Positions 1 to 8,778 of a DNA stretch of 64,000 nt are shown here, one piece after another. The translations under genes and the position numbers were made by a program. Every line of letters starts with the position of its first letter. Position 1 is the first letter of the stretch. Source of the stretch: an uncultured Eubacteriales bacterium (GTDB taxonomy: Bacteria; Bacillota; Clostridia; Oscillospirales; CAG-382); the NCBI GenBank assembly GCA_934446675.1, contig CAKSEL010000003.1, positions 1-64,000 of the forward strand, in the 5' to 3' direction. Under the pieces are notes generated by a model. It was given only the letters and a program-made list of their open reading frames with translations, was not told the origin of the DNA and searched no databases.

Positions 1-1
1 T

Positions 2-77
2 TGGAGCGGATTACGGGGCTCGAACCCGCCACCTCGACCTTGGCAAGGTCGCGCTCTACCAAATGAGCTAAATCCGC
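2..77 (-). tRNA. tRNA-Gly(GCC)
   Basis: A cloverleaf of 76 nt can be read on the minus strand, with the anticodon loop CTTGCCA giving anticodon GCC, a GGTTCGAGCCC T-arm and an encoded CCA end. It is the last gene of a four-tRNA operon; Phe, Asp and Trp lie upstream. The window edge cuts off whatever follows. Confidence 0.96.
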
Positions 78-148
78 GTAAATCTTTGAATTTTAAATGT
101 CCGTTTTGTCTTTGGTGCTCTGTTTCAGAAACACGTCCGGCAAAGCCG

Positions 149-224
149 TGGTGCCTCCGATCGGAATTGAACCAATGACACGGGGATTTTCAGTCCCCTG
201 CTCTACCAACTGAGCTACAGAGGC
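149..224 (-). tRNA. tRNA-Phe(GAA)
   Basis: A 76-nt cloverleaf on the minus strand. The 7-bp acceptor stem GCCTCTG pairs with CGGAGGC, the anticodon loop is CTGAAAA (anticodon GAA), and CCA is encoded. It is the third gene of the tRNA operon. Confidence 0.96.
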
Positions 225-258
225 ATATTGCGCCTTTTTGGCAGGGCAATAAAAGAAG

Positions 259-335
259 TGGCGACTCGAATGGGGCTCGAACCCATGACCTCCAGCGTGA
301 CAGGCTGGCGTTCTAACCAGCTGAACTACCGAGCC
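259..335 (-). tRNA. tRNA-Asp(GTC)
   Basis: A 77-nt cloverleaf on the minus strand with anticodon GTC, the G discriminator base usual for tRNA-Asp, and an encoded CCA end. The acceptor stem contains two G-U pairs. It is the second gene of the tRNA operon. Confidence 0.96.
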
Positions 336-379
336 GTGTGGTTAGAATACATTTATATAATATGCATTTTTAACAAAAG

Positions 380-455
380 TGGCAGGGGAAGAAGGGCTCG
401 AACCCTCGGCACGCGGTTTTGGAGACCGCTGCTCTACCAACTGAGCTATTCCCCT
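380..455 (-). tRNA. tRNA-Trp(CCA)
   Basis: A 76-nt cloverleaf on the minus strand. The anticodon loop CTCCAAA gives anticodon CCA, and the 3' CCA is encoded. It is the first gene of the tRNA operon, about 65 nt downstream of the predicted promoter. Confidence 0.96.
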
Positions 456-521
456 GTATATACCGCGTCGTACAAGGCTTTTTCCTTTAAAAAAACAACC
501 CTCAGCGACGATTGCTTGAAT

Positions 522-550
522 AGTATATCACGTCTTTATCCGTTTGTCAA
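522..550 (-). promoter_or_regulatory. Promoter of the tRNA operon
   Basis: On the minus strand there is a consensus sigma-A promoter: TTGACA (545-550), a 17-nt spacer and TATACT (522-527). It points at tRNA-Trp, the first gene of the cluster. The rest of 456-641 shows only AT-rich sequence and no gene. Confidence 0.85.
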
Positions 551-641
551 GAGTTTTTTTCAATTTTCAAGCAATTTTTTTAATTCAAAAACGCTGGACT
601 TTCCGTTTATACAACGCCGCGGCAAAGACAAGCGTTATCTT

Positions 642-2009
642 TTATTCCGATATTCTGCCGCTAAGAACAAAATTACAATTATCGCAGAATTTTCCGGTTC
701 TCGAAACATTGACCTCTCCGCCGTCAAATACAAGTGCGATATGCGAATTGTTGGGACAGTTTTTGCCGAGAAGTGTTATGTCAATGCGGTTTTCGCCGAC
801 ATCTGCGCACGCGTAAAACTCATACGGCTCGTCATGAGTCGCCGTGTAGTACGCAAGAGTAGGTTTTACATTTTCTCCGCGCATTATTCCGGGCGTCCAC
901 GCGCCGTTCTGAATTTTCACCGTGTTTTCGCCAAAATTTATGTCAAATCCGCCGTCGGTTTTGTTTACGCAAAGCGTATCTGCGTCGGAGCCGTTTTTGT
1001 CAAGCAGATATTTTTCGCCGTAATGCAAAAATACATCTGTATCCGATATAACAGGCTCATATTTATAGCAAAAACTGTTTTCGGTGTTGTTATCCGCGCA
1101 CTTTTCTATGTTGTCTGACAAAACGAAAGCCGCGTCGAGTAGCCCCTGAAAATCGCTGCCCTCGGAAAAGAACGCTATCACCGTGTCTCTTTCGGGAAGC
1201 ACCAGCACCGCCTGACCGAACGCGCCGTCGGCTCTGTATCCGCCCCTGTAATTTCTCCAGAACTGATAGCCGTAGCCTGCGCACCAGTCGGGATTTCCGT
1301 TGCCGCCGTTATCCGACACGGCAGAAGTCGCAAGACCGATATACTTTTCCGAAAGCAGTCTTTTGCCGCCGTATATGCCGTTTTGCAGATACAGAAGTCC
1401 GAGCTTCGCCGCGTCCTTGCAGCTTACAGAAAAGCCCACGCCGCCCTCGGATATTCCGTGACATTCTTTCCAAAACGTATTTTCGATTCCGAGCGACGGA
1501 AACAGATATTTTTGCAGAACCTCATGCGCGGTAAGTCCCGTTCTTTTTGTTATGCACGCCGAAACAAGGAAGGTCGCGCCCGTGTTGTAGGTAAAATGAG
1601 TGCCGGGAGCATATTCGGGTTCATGGCGCAGAAAAGCCGCGGCAGGATCGTCCGACGTCACCATTTCATGCATCACGCATTTTTCGTGCCCCGTGTTCAT
1701 TGACAGCGCGTGAGAAACAGTCATCTGTGACATTTTTTCGCCTATGCCGCCTTTCGGGAGCTTTTCGGGAAATATATCGGCAATTCTTTCGTTTACGTCT
1801 ATTATTCCTCTGTCGTAAAGCAGACCGAACGCCGTCGAACAAAAGGATTTGCTGAGCGAATAGACGTGCTTTGCGTCATCAAGACGATACGGTAAATTCT
1901 GCGCCGAAATTATGTTTCTGCCGTTTTTATATACGGTAAATCCTTCAAGCGATATTCCGAGTTCAAGCACACGGTTTACAAATATATCCGATGCCTCTTT
2001 TAAATTCAT
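642..2009 (-). CDS. Beta-lactamase-family serine hydrolase
   Basis: A 455-residue protein of the class C beta-lactamase/penicillin-binding-like hydrolase superfamily. The SxxK nucleophile motif SLSK is at residues 51-54, a YN(S/T)G-type motif (YNTGAT) is at about 141-146, and a YRADGAFGQ stretch matches the third active-site region of this subfamily. A further C-terminal beta-rich domain of about 130 residues follows. There is no signal peptide or membrane segment, so a cytosolic esterase or peptidase role is more likely than antibiotic resistance; the substrate cannot be told. The start was chosen at ATG 2009 because GGGAG precedes it at proper spacing. A longer frame extends upstream but lacks a ribosome site. 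It is divergent from the GNAT gene. Confidence 0.85.
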   Translation of the reverse strand: MNLKEASDIFVNRVLELGISLEGFTVYKNGRNIISAQNLPYRLDDAKHVYSLSKSFCSTAFGLLYDRGIIDVNERIADIFPEKLPKGGIGEKMSQMTVSHALSMNTGHEKCVMHEMVTSDDPAAAFLRHEPEYAPGTHFTYNTGATFLVSACITKRTGLTAHEVLQKYLFPSLGIENTFWKECHGISEGGVGFSVSCKDAAKLGLLYLQNGIYGGKRLLSEKYIGLATSAVSDNGGNGNPDWCAGYGYQFWRNYRGGYRADGAFGQAVLVLPERDTVIAFFSEGSDFQGLLDAAFVLSDNIEKCADNNTENSFCYKYEPVISDTDVFLHYGEKYLLDKNGSDADTLCVNKTDGGFDINFGENTVKIQNGAWTPGIMRGENVKPTLAYYTATHDEPYEFYACADVGENRIDITLLGKNCPNNSHIALVFDGGEVNVSRTGKFCDNCNFVLSGRISE

Positions 2010-2123
2010 CTTTTTACTCTCCCGAAAAAATAAAATTACGTTATCTTGTTCAATTATACACAAAGCGAAACAAAATTGCAACGGGTGCGCGCAAAGTTTT
2101 GCATACGGTTGCATAAAATACTG

Positions 2124-2152
2124 TTGCAAAAGACGGGCGGTTGTGGTAAAAT
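2124..2152 (+). promoter_or_regulatory. Promoter of the GNAT gene
   Basis: TTGCAA (2124-2129), a 17-nt spacer and TAAAAT (2147-2152), with an extended -10 TGG immediately before. The same TTGCAA-N17-TAAAAT arrangement with TGTGG occurs at 29470-29498. Confidence 0.75.
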
Positions 2153-2206
2153 TAGTATGTTTAAAGTGCGGTTTTATGCCGCATTGCGGAAAATTTCAAA
2201 GAAGGA

Positions 2207-2749
2207 GTGCTTTTTACGGAGATAAAGAGCCTTGACAGGCAGAAATACGACTATTTCGTGCTTGAATACAATTACGACGCGGATTATATATACGACGTGA
2301 CCGAACAAAGCTCGAAAGAGTGCATGGGCGTAAGATTTGAGCGCAGAAAGCTTGACGAAACACGACATTTTTCAAATTCCGACACGCTTTTTCAGGAATA
2401 CTGGCAGGCGCCCGAAGCCTACGGCATTTTTGACGGCGAGGACAGGCTCTGCGCCGTTATCGAGCTTGATTTTGAGGAATGGAACAACCGCATGAGAATA
2501 ACCCAGCTTCTCGTATACGAAGACCACCGCGGCAAAGGACTCGGCAAGGCGCTCATGGAATTTGCAAAAAACACCGCGTGCGTGCGCGATTACCGCATGA
2601 TAGTCGTCGAAACGCAGAGCAACAACACGCGAGCCGTCGATTTCTATATGTCGCAGGGCTTTGTGTTCTCCGGCACAAACATTCACTTTTATTCAAACGG
2701 CGATATTTCCGAAAACGAGGTAATGCTTGAGCTTGCGTATCTGTTCTGA
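2207..2749 (+). CDS. GNAT acetyltransferase, streptothricin-acetyltransferase-like
   Basis: A GNAT-fold N-acetyltransferase of about 180 residues. The acetyl-CoA loop is visible as VYEDHRGKGLGKALMEFAK (residues about 103-121), followed by the ETQSNNTRAVDFYMSQGF segment typical of streptothricin acetyltransferase relatives. The acceptor substrate is unknown; antibiotic detoxification is only a family-level possibility. The start is uncertain. GTG 2207 overlaps the ribosome site AAGGAG (2202-2207). The in-frame codon at ideal spacing is ACG 2216, which may be the true, non-standard start or a mutated ATG. It has its own promoter and is followed after 63 nt by gltX. Confidence 0.85.
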   Translation: MLFTEIKSLDRQKYDYFVLEYNYDADYIYDVTEQSSKECMGVRFERRKLDETRHFSNSDTLFQEYWQAPEAYGIFDGEDRLCAVIELDFEEWNNRMRITQLLVYEDHRGKGLGKALMEFAKNTACVRDYRMIVVETQSNNTRAVDFYMSQGFVFSGTNIHFYSNGDISENEVMLELAYLF

Positions 2750-2761
2750 TACGCGACAAAT

Positions 2762-2775
2762 GTATACCTGTATAC
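2762..2775. promoter_or_regulatory. Palindrome GTATACCTGTATAC upstream of gltX
   Basis: A 14-bp near-perfect palindrome, flanked by T and A to make TGTATAC-CT-GTATACA. The identical 14-mer lies at 7504-7517 before the acyltransferase, and a one-mismatch copy in the opposite orientation lies at 29444-29457 before the WYL regulator. The shape resembles operators of small dimeric repressors, but no regulator can be assigned. Confidence 0.45.
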
Positions 2776-2812
2776 AATCAGACGTCAATTACAGAAAGGA
2801 TATAAAACAATC

Positions 2813-4480
2813 ATGGACAATCAGAAATTATCCGAGCTTTCAAAGCTTATATTTCCCGATCTTGCGGACGGCGACACGGTGGAGAGCCTTGAAGAAATAT
2901 TCCCTCCGAGAGATCTTCCCGAAGGCGCAAAAGTAACGAGAATGGCGCCCAGCCCCACGGGATTTATGCACATAGGCAACCTCTACGGCGCGCTTGCGGA
3001 CGAGAGAATCGCGCATACGGGCGACGGCGTGTTCTACTTGCGCATCGAGGACACGGACGACAAGAGAGAAGTTCCGGGCGCTGTCGAAAAGATAATAAAG
3101 TATCTGTCGAAATTCGGCGTTGAGTTTGACGAAGGCGCGTCTTTTGAAGGCGACCGCGGAAACTACGGCCCGTACAGACAGAGAGCCAGAGCAAAATACT
3201 ATCACATAGTCGCAAGAAAGCTTTTGCTTGACGGACGCGCATACCCCTGTTTCTGCACGGAAGAGGAACTTGCGGAGATACGCGAAAAGCAGGAGGAGTT
3301 AAAGGAAAACTTCGGCTACTACGGAAAGTGGGCAAAGTACCGCGATTACGACATTGACAAGGCAATAGAGCGCATTAAGAACGGAGAAAGCTACGTTCTG
3401 AGATTCCGTTCGCAGGGAGATCCGTCAAAAAAGGTGGAATTCAAGGATTCCATAAGAGGAAAGCTTACGTTCCCCGAAAACGACCAGGATTTTGTACTCT
3501 TAAAGTCAGACGGCATTCCGACATATCACTTTGCGCACGTTGTGGACGACCATTTCATGAGAACCACCGACGTCGTTCGCGGCGAAGAATGGCTTTCTAC
3601 GCTGCCGTGGCACCTTGAGCTGTGGAGAGCCTGCGGATTCAGGACACCGAGATTTTCGCACACGGCTCAGGTCATGAAGCTTGATGAGGAAACCGGCGCA
3701 AAGCGCAAGATGTCAAAGAGAAAAGACCCCGAAAGCTCGCTTGAATTTTACTTTGAAAAGGGTTATCCCGCAAAGAGCGTTATAGAATATCTCATGACGC
3801 TGTTAAATTCAAACTACGAGCAGTGGAGAATGGCGAACAAGGACGCCTCCTACCGCGATTTTGAATTCAAAGCCTCCAAAATGGGCATAAGCGGTGCTAT
3901 GTTCGACCTTGCAAAGTTCAACGACGTTTCCAAAAACATGATCTCGACAATGACCGCAGCCGAAGTGCTTGACGGCGTTCTTGACTGGGCGCAGGAATAT
4001 GACGGCGAGCTTGCCGGACTTCTTTCGCGCGATAAGGAATATGCCGAAAAATTCTTCTCGATAGGACGCGGCGGCAAAAAGCCGAGAAAAGATTTCGCGT
4101 GCTGGAGCGAGGTGAAGGGCTTTATATCGTATTTCTACGACGAGCTTTTCAAGATCGAGGAGGATTTCCCGGAATGTATGGAAAAGTCCGATCTTAAAGC
4201 AATTCTTTCGGATTACGCCGAAATGTATGACGAAAACGACGACCAGAACGCATGGTTTGAAAAGCTCAAAAACCTCTCGGACAAGTACGGCTATGCTTCG
4301 GACATGAAAGCATACAAGGAAAATCCGCAGAACTTCAAGGGCAGCGTAACCGACATAAGCACAGCCGTAAGAGTTGCGCTCACCGGACGCCGCAATTCTC
4401 CCGATATGTTTGAGATAATGCACACCTTGGGCAAAGACCGCACGGTAAGCAGAATAAAAAGCGCAGCACAAAGCCTATAA
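2813..4480 (+). CDS. gltX: Glutamate--tRNA ligase
   Basis: Class I glutamyl-tRNA synthetase, which charges tRNA-Glu with glutamate using ATP. The HIGH motif is HIGN at residues 53-56 inside APSPTGFMHIGN, and the KMSKS motif is KMSKR at 299-303. At 555 residues it is longer than the usual bacterial enzyme of about 480; the extra length is in the C-terminal anticodon-binding half. Whether it is discriminating or also charges tRNA-Gln cannot be told, and no gatCAB or glnS is in the window. ATG 2813 is preceded by AAAGGAT. It heads a run of five closely spaced plus-strand genes. Confidence 0.93.
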   Translation: MDNQKLSELSKLIFPDLADGDTVESLEEIFPPRDLPEGAKVTRMAPSPTGFMHIGNLYGALADERIAHTGDGVFYLRIEDTDDKREVPGAVEKIIKYLSKFGVEFDEGASFEGDRGNYGPYRQRARAKYYHIVARKLLLDGRAYPCFCTEEELAEIREKQEELKENFGYYGKWAKYRDYDIDKAIERIKNGESYVLRFRSQGDPSKKVEFKDSIRGKLTFPENDQDFVLLKSDGIPTYHFAHVVDDHFMRTTDVVRGEEWLSTLPWHLELWRACGFRTPRFSHTAQVMKLDEETGAKRKMSKRKDPESSLEFYFEKGYPAKSVIEYLMTLLNSNYEQWRMANKDASYRDFEFKASKMGISGAMFDLAKFNDVSKNMISTMTAAEVLDGVLDWAQEYDGELAGLLSRDKEYAEKFFSIGRGGKKPRKDFACWSEVKGFISYFYDELFKIEEDFPECMEKSDLKAILSDYAEMYDENDDQNAWFEKLKNLSDKYGYASDMKAYKENPQNFKGSVTDISTAVRVALTGRRNSPDMFEIMHTLGKDRTVSRIKSAAQSL

Positions 4481-4514
4481 TAATAAAAGCACGAAAGGGT
4501 GCGAAAAAAAGAAA

Positions 4515-5207
4515 ATGGGTCATCTTATCACAATAGAGGCTCCCGACGCGTCGGGCAAAGCTACTCAGACGGCGCTGTTATGCGAGGCGCTGAAAAACGC
4601 AGGGTACGAATGTTTCAAGTTTTCGTTCCCGAATTACGGAAAGCCTGCCTGCAAGCCCGCCGAGCTTTATCTTTCGGGCGTTCTCGGTTCAAAGCCGGAG
4701 GACACGGGCGCATATGCGGCGTCTGCGTTTTTCGCGGTTGACAGATATTTTTCCTACCGCACGGAGTGGAAAGAGCTTTATCTTAAACCCAACACCGTAA
4801 TCGTGCTTGACAGATACACGACGTCAAACGCCGTACATCAGATAGAAAAGCTGCCGAAGGACGAATGGGACGCATATCTGTCATGGCTTTACGACTTTGA
4901 ATTTGTAAAGCTCGGACTTCCCGTGCCGGATATTACGATTTCTCTCGACGTACCGCCTGAGGTTTCCGAAAAGCTGCTCAAAAAGCGCGCCGCCGAACAG
5001 AACAGACCTGCCGACATTCACGAAGCTGACAAGCCATATCTTGAAAAGTGCTACGCAGCTGCAAAGTACGCGGCGGACAAGTGGGGCTGGGTGCGCATAG
5101 AATGCTGCACGCCCGACGGCAATATGAAAAGCAGAGAGGAAATACATTCTCTCATTTATAAGCAAGTCACCGAAAAATGCCTGAATAAAACAAAAGAGGT
5201 AAAGTAA
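4515..5207 (+). CDS. tmk: Thymidylate kinase-like protein
   Basis: A 230-residue member of the dTMP kinase family, which phosphorylates dTMP to dTDP. The P-loop is EAPDASGKAT at residues 8-17, varying from the usual EGxDGSGKST, and the DRY motif (DRYTTSN) is at 99-105. The lid-region segment LLKKRAAEQNR is visible. The altered P-loop and the long insert around residues 50-90 are typical of a clostridial variant, so the exact nucleotide preference is less certain than the family. It sits 34 nt after gltX and 2 nt before the DJ-1 gene. Confidence 0.85.
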   Translation: MGHLITIEAPDASGKATQTALLCEALKNAGYECFKFSFPNYGKPACKPAELYLSGVLGSKPEDTGAYAASAFFAVDRYFSYRTEWKELYLKPNTVIVLDRYTTSNAVHQIEKLPKDEWDAYLSWLYDFEFVKLGLPVPDITISLDVPPEVSEKLLKKRAAEQNRPADIHEADKPYLEKCYAAAKYAADKWGWVRIECCTPDGNMKSREEIHSLIYKQVTEKCLNKTKEVK

Positions 5208-5209
5208 AA

Positions 5210-5770
5210 ATGGTATATTTATTTCTTGCCGACGGATTTGAAGAAGTTGAGGCGCTGACGCAGGTCGACTATTTAAGACGCGCCGGAGTTTACGTTACAA
5301 CCGTCGGAGTTACGGGAGAATACGTCACGGGAACACGCGGAATTACCGTCAAAACGGACGCTCTGCTCGAAAACACGGCTTTCTGCGGCGACGTTGAAAT
5401 GATAATACTTCCGGGAGGTCTCGGCGGCGTCAACAACATGAAAGCAAGCGCGAAAGTCATAGAAACCATAAAATGCGCGGCAAGCAACGGCAAATACATC
5501 GCGGCGATATGCGCGGCTCCCACAATTCTTGCGGAGCTCGGGCTGCTTCGCGGCAAAAAGTGTATCTGCTATCCCGATATGACGGATATTCTTGTCGAAC
5601 ACGGCGGTCTGTGCGAAGATAAAGCGGTAGTCCGCGACGGAAACTTCATTACGTCAAAATCCGCCGGCACTGCCGAACAGTTTGCACTTTCGCTCATAGA
5701 AATTCTCTGCGGAAAAGACGCGTCGGAAAAGGTGCGTCATTCGATCTACGCAAGAAACCCGAAAGAATAA
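5210..5770 (+). CDS. DJ-1/PfpI family protein
   Basis: A 186-residue protein with the DJ-1 fold. The nucleophile-elbow cysteine is Cys101 in AAICAAPTIL, and the conserved acidic cluster DGFEEVEA is at residues 8-15. Known relatives act as deglycase- or chaperone-like stress proteins, and their exact reactions are disputed. Its stop codon overlaps the start of the 5-formyl-THF cyclo-ligase by one base, so the two are translationally linked. The same DJ-1/cyclo-ligase neighbourhood occurs in other clostridia as far as I recall. Confidence 0.9.
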   Translation: MVYLFLADGFEEVEALTQVDYLRRAGVYVTTVGVTGEYVTGTRGITVKTDALLENTAFCGDVEMIILPGGLGGVNNMKASAKVIETIKCAASNGKYIAAICAAPTILAELGLLRGKKCICYPDMTDILVEHGGLCEDKAVVRDGNFITSKSAGTAEQFALSLIEILCGKDASEKVRHSIYARNPKE

Positions 5771-6369
5771 TGACAAGCGAACAGTTAAGAGCCGAAAAAA
5801 ACAAATTCCGCGCAAAGGCAAAGCAGTTCAGAGCCGCACTGACAGAGGAACAATCGGCGGAGCTTGAAAAAAAGATCGCCGAAAACGTAATATCCCTGCG
5901 TACATTCGGCTGGGCAAAAGACGTTTTGCTGTACTATTCTTTCAAAGGCGAGCCAGGAACCAAAATATTGTTTGACGAATGTATAAAGCGCGGCAAAAAC
6001 GTGTATTTTCCAAAGAGCTACGACGGCGGTATCGTGAAATTCTTTCGCGTATACAGTCTTTCGGAAATGACGAGCGGAAAATACGGCATCTGCGAACCCG
6101 AAGAAAGCGCGGACGCTCTCGAATATAACGAAAACGTCCCGACACTATGCGTTGTGCCGTCGCTGTGCCTTGACGGGCGCGGATACAGAATCGGATACGG
6201 CAAAGGCTACTACGACAGATTTATAAAGGCGCGTCCCGAATATGTTTTCTGCGGACTGCAATACTCGGCTCTTGTGCTTGATGAAGTCGTATTTGACAAA
6301 AGGCACGACAAAAAGCTCGACATAATAGTAACGGAGGGGGGAAAATACGTTCTTGGGCAAGAAGAATAA
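5770..6369 (+). CDS. 5-formyltetrahydrofolate cyclo-ligase
   Basis: ATP-dependent conversion of 5-formyl-THF to 5,10-methenyl-THF, a folate salvage step. The family signature GYRIGYGKGYYDRF is at residues 138-151, and the basic N-terminal helix is at 7-20. Its 199 residues are the normal length for the family. It starts at ATG 5770, overlapping the DJ-1 stop, and its 3' end overlaps the next gene by 17 nt. It complements fhs at 53975, which makes 10-formyl-THF. Confidence 0.94.
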   Translation: MTSEQLRAEKNKFRAKAKQFRAALTEEQSAELEKKIAENVISLRTFGWAKDVLLYYSFKGEPGTKILFDECIKRGKNVYFPKSYDGGIVKFFRVYSLSEMTSGKYGICEPEESADALEYNENVPTLCVVPSLCLDGRGYRIGYGKGYYDRFIKARPEYVFCGLQYSALVLDEVVFDKRHDKKLDIIVTEGGKYVLGQEE

Positions 6370-7498
6370 ATTTGAAAAGCTCGGCATAAACGAGAGATAT
6401 TTTGAAGATGCCGAAGAAAAGCAAAACGACGAAAAAAAGCCGTCGGACAAATATTTCCCCGACGCTCCGAAAAGAGAAAAGTTCAAATTCAGAAGATCCG
6501 AAAACAAGCCCGAAATCAAACAAAAGCCCGAAAAACAGCCTGTTCCGCACGGCATTATAAAGGCGCACATTCCTGCGCTGTGCGCGGCGGTACTGTCTTT
6601 CTGCGTTCTTATGGCGTCGGATTCGGGATTTCTTTCGGAATTTGCCGCGGACAAGCGTTTTGCACTGTATGCGCTTATAAGCGCGCTTGTATATCTTGTT
6701 CCGTGTGCGGTATACTGTCTTGCACGCAAGCTGAAGCCGAAAAACATAAATGTGCGCGGATTTTCTCCGTCGGCAATTCCGGTTACGGTCGTAAGCCTTT
6801 TGCTGCTTGTGGCTCTTGCGGCACTCGAAAAATACTACATAGCCTACAACTTCGCCTACCGCGTGTCAGACGCCGTTCCTTACGGTACGGGAGTGCTTGA
6901 AACAGTGCTGTCGGCGGCTCTTTTGCCGGCGGTATTTGAAACGCTGTTTGTAAACGGTCTTTTGCAGAGCGAATATTCGCGCTACGGCGGAGGAATTACC
7001 GGCATTTTTGCCTCCTCGCTGATTTTTGCCGCGCTTCACTTTGACATAAAGCTGTTTGTCATATATTTTACCGCCGGACTTGTTCTCGGCACTCTTACGC
7101 ACGTGTCGCACTCGGTATTCCCGGCAATGTTCGTTCACTTTTTAAACAACCTTGCCGCAATATATCTTGCCGACGGCATGACCTTTATCGCAAGCGAAAG
7201 AATAGGCGGCACATTCCTTATGACGGTTATCGCGGTCATTTGCTTTTCGCTGTTTCTCATACAGTTACAGATGATTGAAAAGCTGTGCCTTTCAAAAAGC
7301 GCGAAAAGCACTGCAAAAGGCAGCATGAGCGGCGAAAAAAGCGATGTCGAAGATACTCCGGACGGGGAACCGTCTGCGGCTTTGAATTACGGCGACGAAA
7401 TTTACTTTTTCTCGCCTCACGGACACACTCCGGTGCGTTTCTTGCGGCTCTGCGCCATTCCCGTTATACTTGCGCTTATCTCGGCGTTTGTAAAATAA
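6353..7498 (+). CDS. CPBP-family membrane protein with altered motif 1
   Basis: A 381-residue protein with a charged, Lys/Glu-rich N-terminal tail (1-70) and about seven to eight membrane segments. It belongs to the CPBP (CAAX protease/bacteriocin processing) family. FxxxH is FAALH at 225-229 and HxxxN is HFLNN at 262-266. Motif 1, normally EExxxR, reads ETLFVN (196-201), so the second Glu and the Arg are replaced and protease activity is doubtful. The start is TTG 6353 with GGAGGGGG about 12 nt upstream, overlapping the cyclo-ligase end. There is a soluble C-terminal tail around residues 315-350. Confidence 0.8.
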   Translation: MGKKNKFEKLGINERYFEDAEEKQNDEKKPSDKYFPDAPKREKFKFRRSENKPEIKQKPEKQPVPHGIIKAHIPALCAAVLSFCVLMASDSGFLSEFAADKRFALYALISALVYLVPCAVYCLARKLKPKNINVRGFSPSAIPVTVVSLLLLVALAALEKYYIAYNFAYRVSDAVPYGTGVLETVLSAALLPAVFETLFVNGLLQSEYSRYGGGITGIFASSLIFAALHFDIKLFVIYFTAGLVLGTLTHVSHSVFPAMFVHFLNNLAAIYLADGMTFIASERIGGTFLMTVIAVICFSLFLIQLQMIEKLCLSKSAKSTAKGSMSGEKSDVEDTPDGEPSAALNYGDEIYFFSPHGHTPVRFLRLCAIPVILALISAFVK

Positions 7499-7503
7499 CA
7501 CGC

Positions 7504-7517
7504 GTATACCTGTATAC
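7504..7517. promoter_or_regulatory. Palindrome GTATACCTGTATAC upstream of the acyltransferase
   Basis: The same 14-mer as at 2762-2775, 33 nt before the ATG of the acyltransferase gene and directly after the CPBP stop codon. Exact identity at two unrelated intergenic sites suggests a shared protein-binding site. Confidence 0.45.
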
Positions 7518-7549
7518 ACAAATCCGATATTTGAGAAAGACGGCGGAAC

Positions 7550-8656
7550 ATGAATTATAATGCGCAAAAGCTTATATATACGAAAAGCGGCAGCCGTCAC
7601 ACGGCGCACAACGCGATAGATATTGTAAAATTCATATGCGCGGCTCTTGTTGTGACCATACACGTTCCGCCGTTTTCGGACGTAAACTGGGTGCTGAATT
7701 TTGCCGCAGTCAACTTTGCGGCGCGCGTTGCAGTGCCGTTTTTCTTTGTTTCGTCGGCATATTTTGTCTTTCTGAAGGCATTTGACGAAAGCTCCGGAAC
7801 TTTCGGAATAAACACCGGGGTGCTTTTAAAGAACGCGGCGAGAGTATTCAGGCTGTACGCGGTGTGGTCGCTCATTTATCTGCCGTTTTCGTATCTAAAT
7901 ATGCGCGCCGTTTCGGAAAGCATGAGCATAGCCGGATTTATAAAGTATTACCTCAAAGATTTTATTTTCAGCACAGGCTACGGGCATCTGTGGTATCTGT
8001 GCGCCGTCGTATGGTCGTATCTTGCGCTTGCGCTTTTGTTAAAAGCAAAGATAAAGCCGTCCGTCATTGCGGTTTTTGCGTTTATTATGTATCTTTTGGG
8101 ACTTACGACGCAGAGCTGGTACGGGCTGTTCGCGCCGATTCTGAGTACGGATCCGGTACAAGCCGTGATAATTCCGTTAAAAGTAATTTTCAAAACGGCA
8201 CGCGGCGCATTATGCGAAGGACTGCTGTTTACGCTTATCGGGATGTTTTTCGCAAAGTACGAAATGCGCATAAGCCAAAAATGCGCGTACATCTGTCTTG
8301 CTGTATCGTCGGTACTGTATGCGGCGGAGGTATTTACTTTTGCAAAGCTCGGATACAGCAGAGAATACGATATGTACCTCGGTCTTATCCCGACGGTGTT
8401 CTTTATGTTTTACATATGCATAAACACAGAGCTTCCCGAAAGTCCGGTCTATAAAAAATTCCGCACGTCCTCGGCTCTTGTATACTTTTCGCATATGATT
8501 TTTGCCGAGTGTCTTATGCGCATACCGCGGCTTGAAAAGATTTTTTCAACTTCACTTTCGCAGTATCTGTTTACGTACATATGCTCGCTGTGCCTGTCGC
8601 TCATAATAATAAAGCTTTCGGAAAAATTACCGCTGCTCAAAAGGCTTTACAGATAG
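7550..8656 (+). CDS. Acyltransferase-3 family membrane protein
   Basis: A 368-residue integral membrane protein with about ten predicted membrane segments. It matches acyltransferase family 3 (OafA/WecH type), which O-acetylates sugars or similar groups at the membrane. The first segment carries the family hallmark IDIVKFICAALVVTIHVPPF, with the presumed catalytic His at residue 38. The acceptor is unknown; the polysaccharide genes of the window are more than 10 kb away. A shared terminator lies between this gene and the convergent cysK. Confidence 0.85.
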   Translation: MNYNAQKLIYTKSGSRHTAHNAIDIVKFICAALVVTIHVPPFSDVNWVLNFAAVNFAARVAVPFFFVSSAYFVFLKAFDESSGTFGINTGVLLKNAARVFRLYAVWSLIYLPFSYLNMRAVSESMSIAGFIKYYLKDFIFSTGYGHLWYLCAVVWSYLALALLLKAKIKPSVIAVFAFIMYLLGLTTQSWYGLFAPILSTDPVQAVIIPLKVIFKTARGALCEGLLFTLIGMFFAKYEMRISQKCAYICLAVSSVLYAAEVFTFAKLGYSREYDMYLGLIPTVFFMFYICINTELPESPVYKKFRTSSALVYFSHMIFAECLMRIPRLEKIFSTSLSQYLFTYICSLCLSLIIIKLSEKLPLLKRLYR

Positions 8657-8681
8657 GCATACCTAAAAATGCGCAAAAAAC

Positions 8682-8714
8682 TCCGGGACGATATGTTTAT
8701 ACATCAATCCCGGA
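8682..8714. terminator. Hairpin between the acyltransferase and cysK
   Basis: The arms TCCGGGA (8682-8688) and TCCCGGA (8708-8714) form a stem between two convergent genes. T-rich sequence follows on the plus strand, so it probably serves the acyltransferase and possibly cysK too. Confidence 0.6.
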
Positions 8715-8778
8715 ATTTAAAATTCAATTTGTTTTATTTTTACGGCGTTCCGTCATGCGGAGCGTCTTTTGTTTTATA

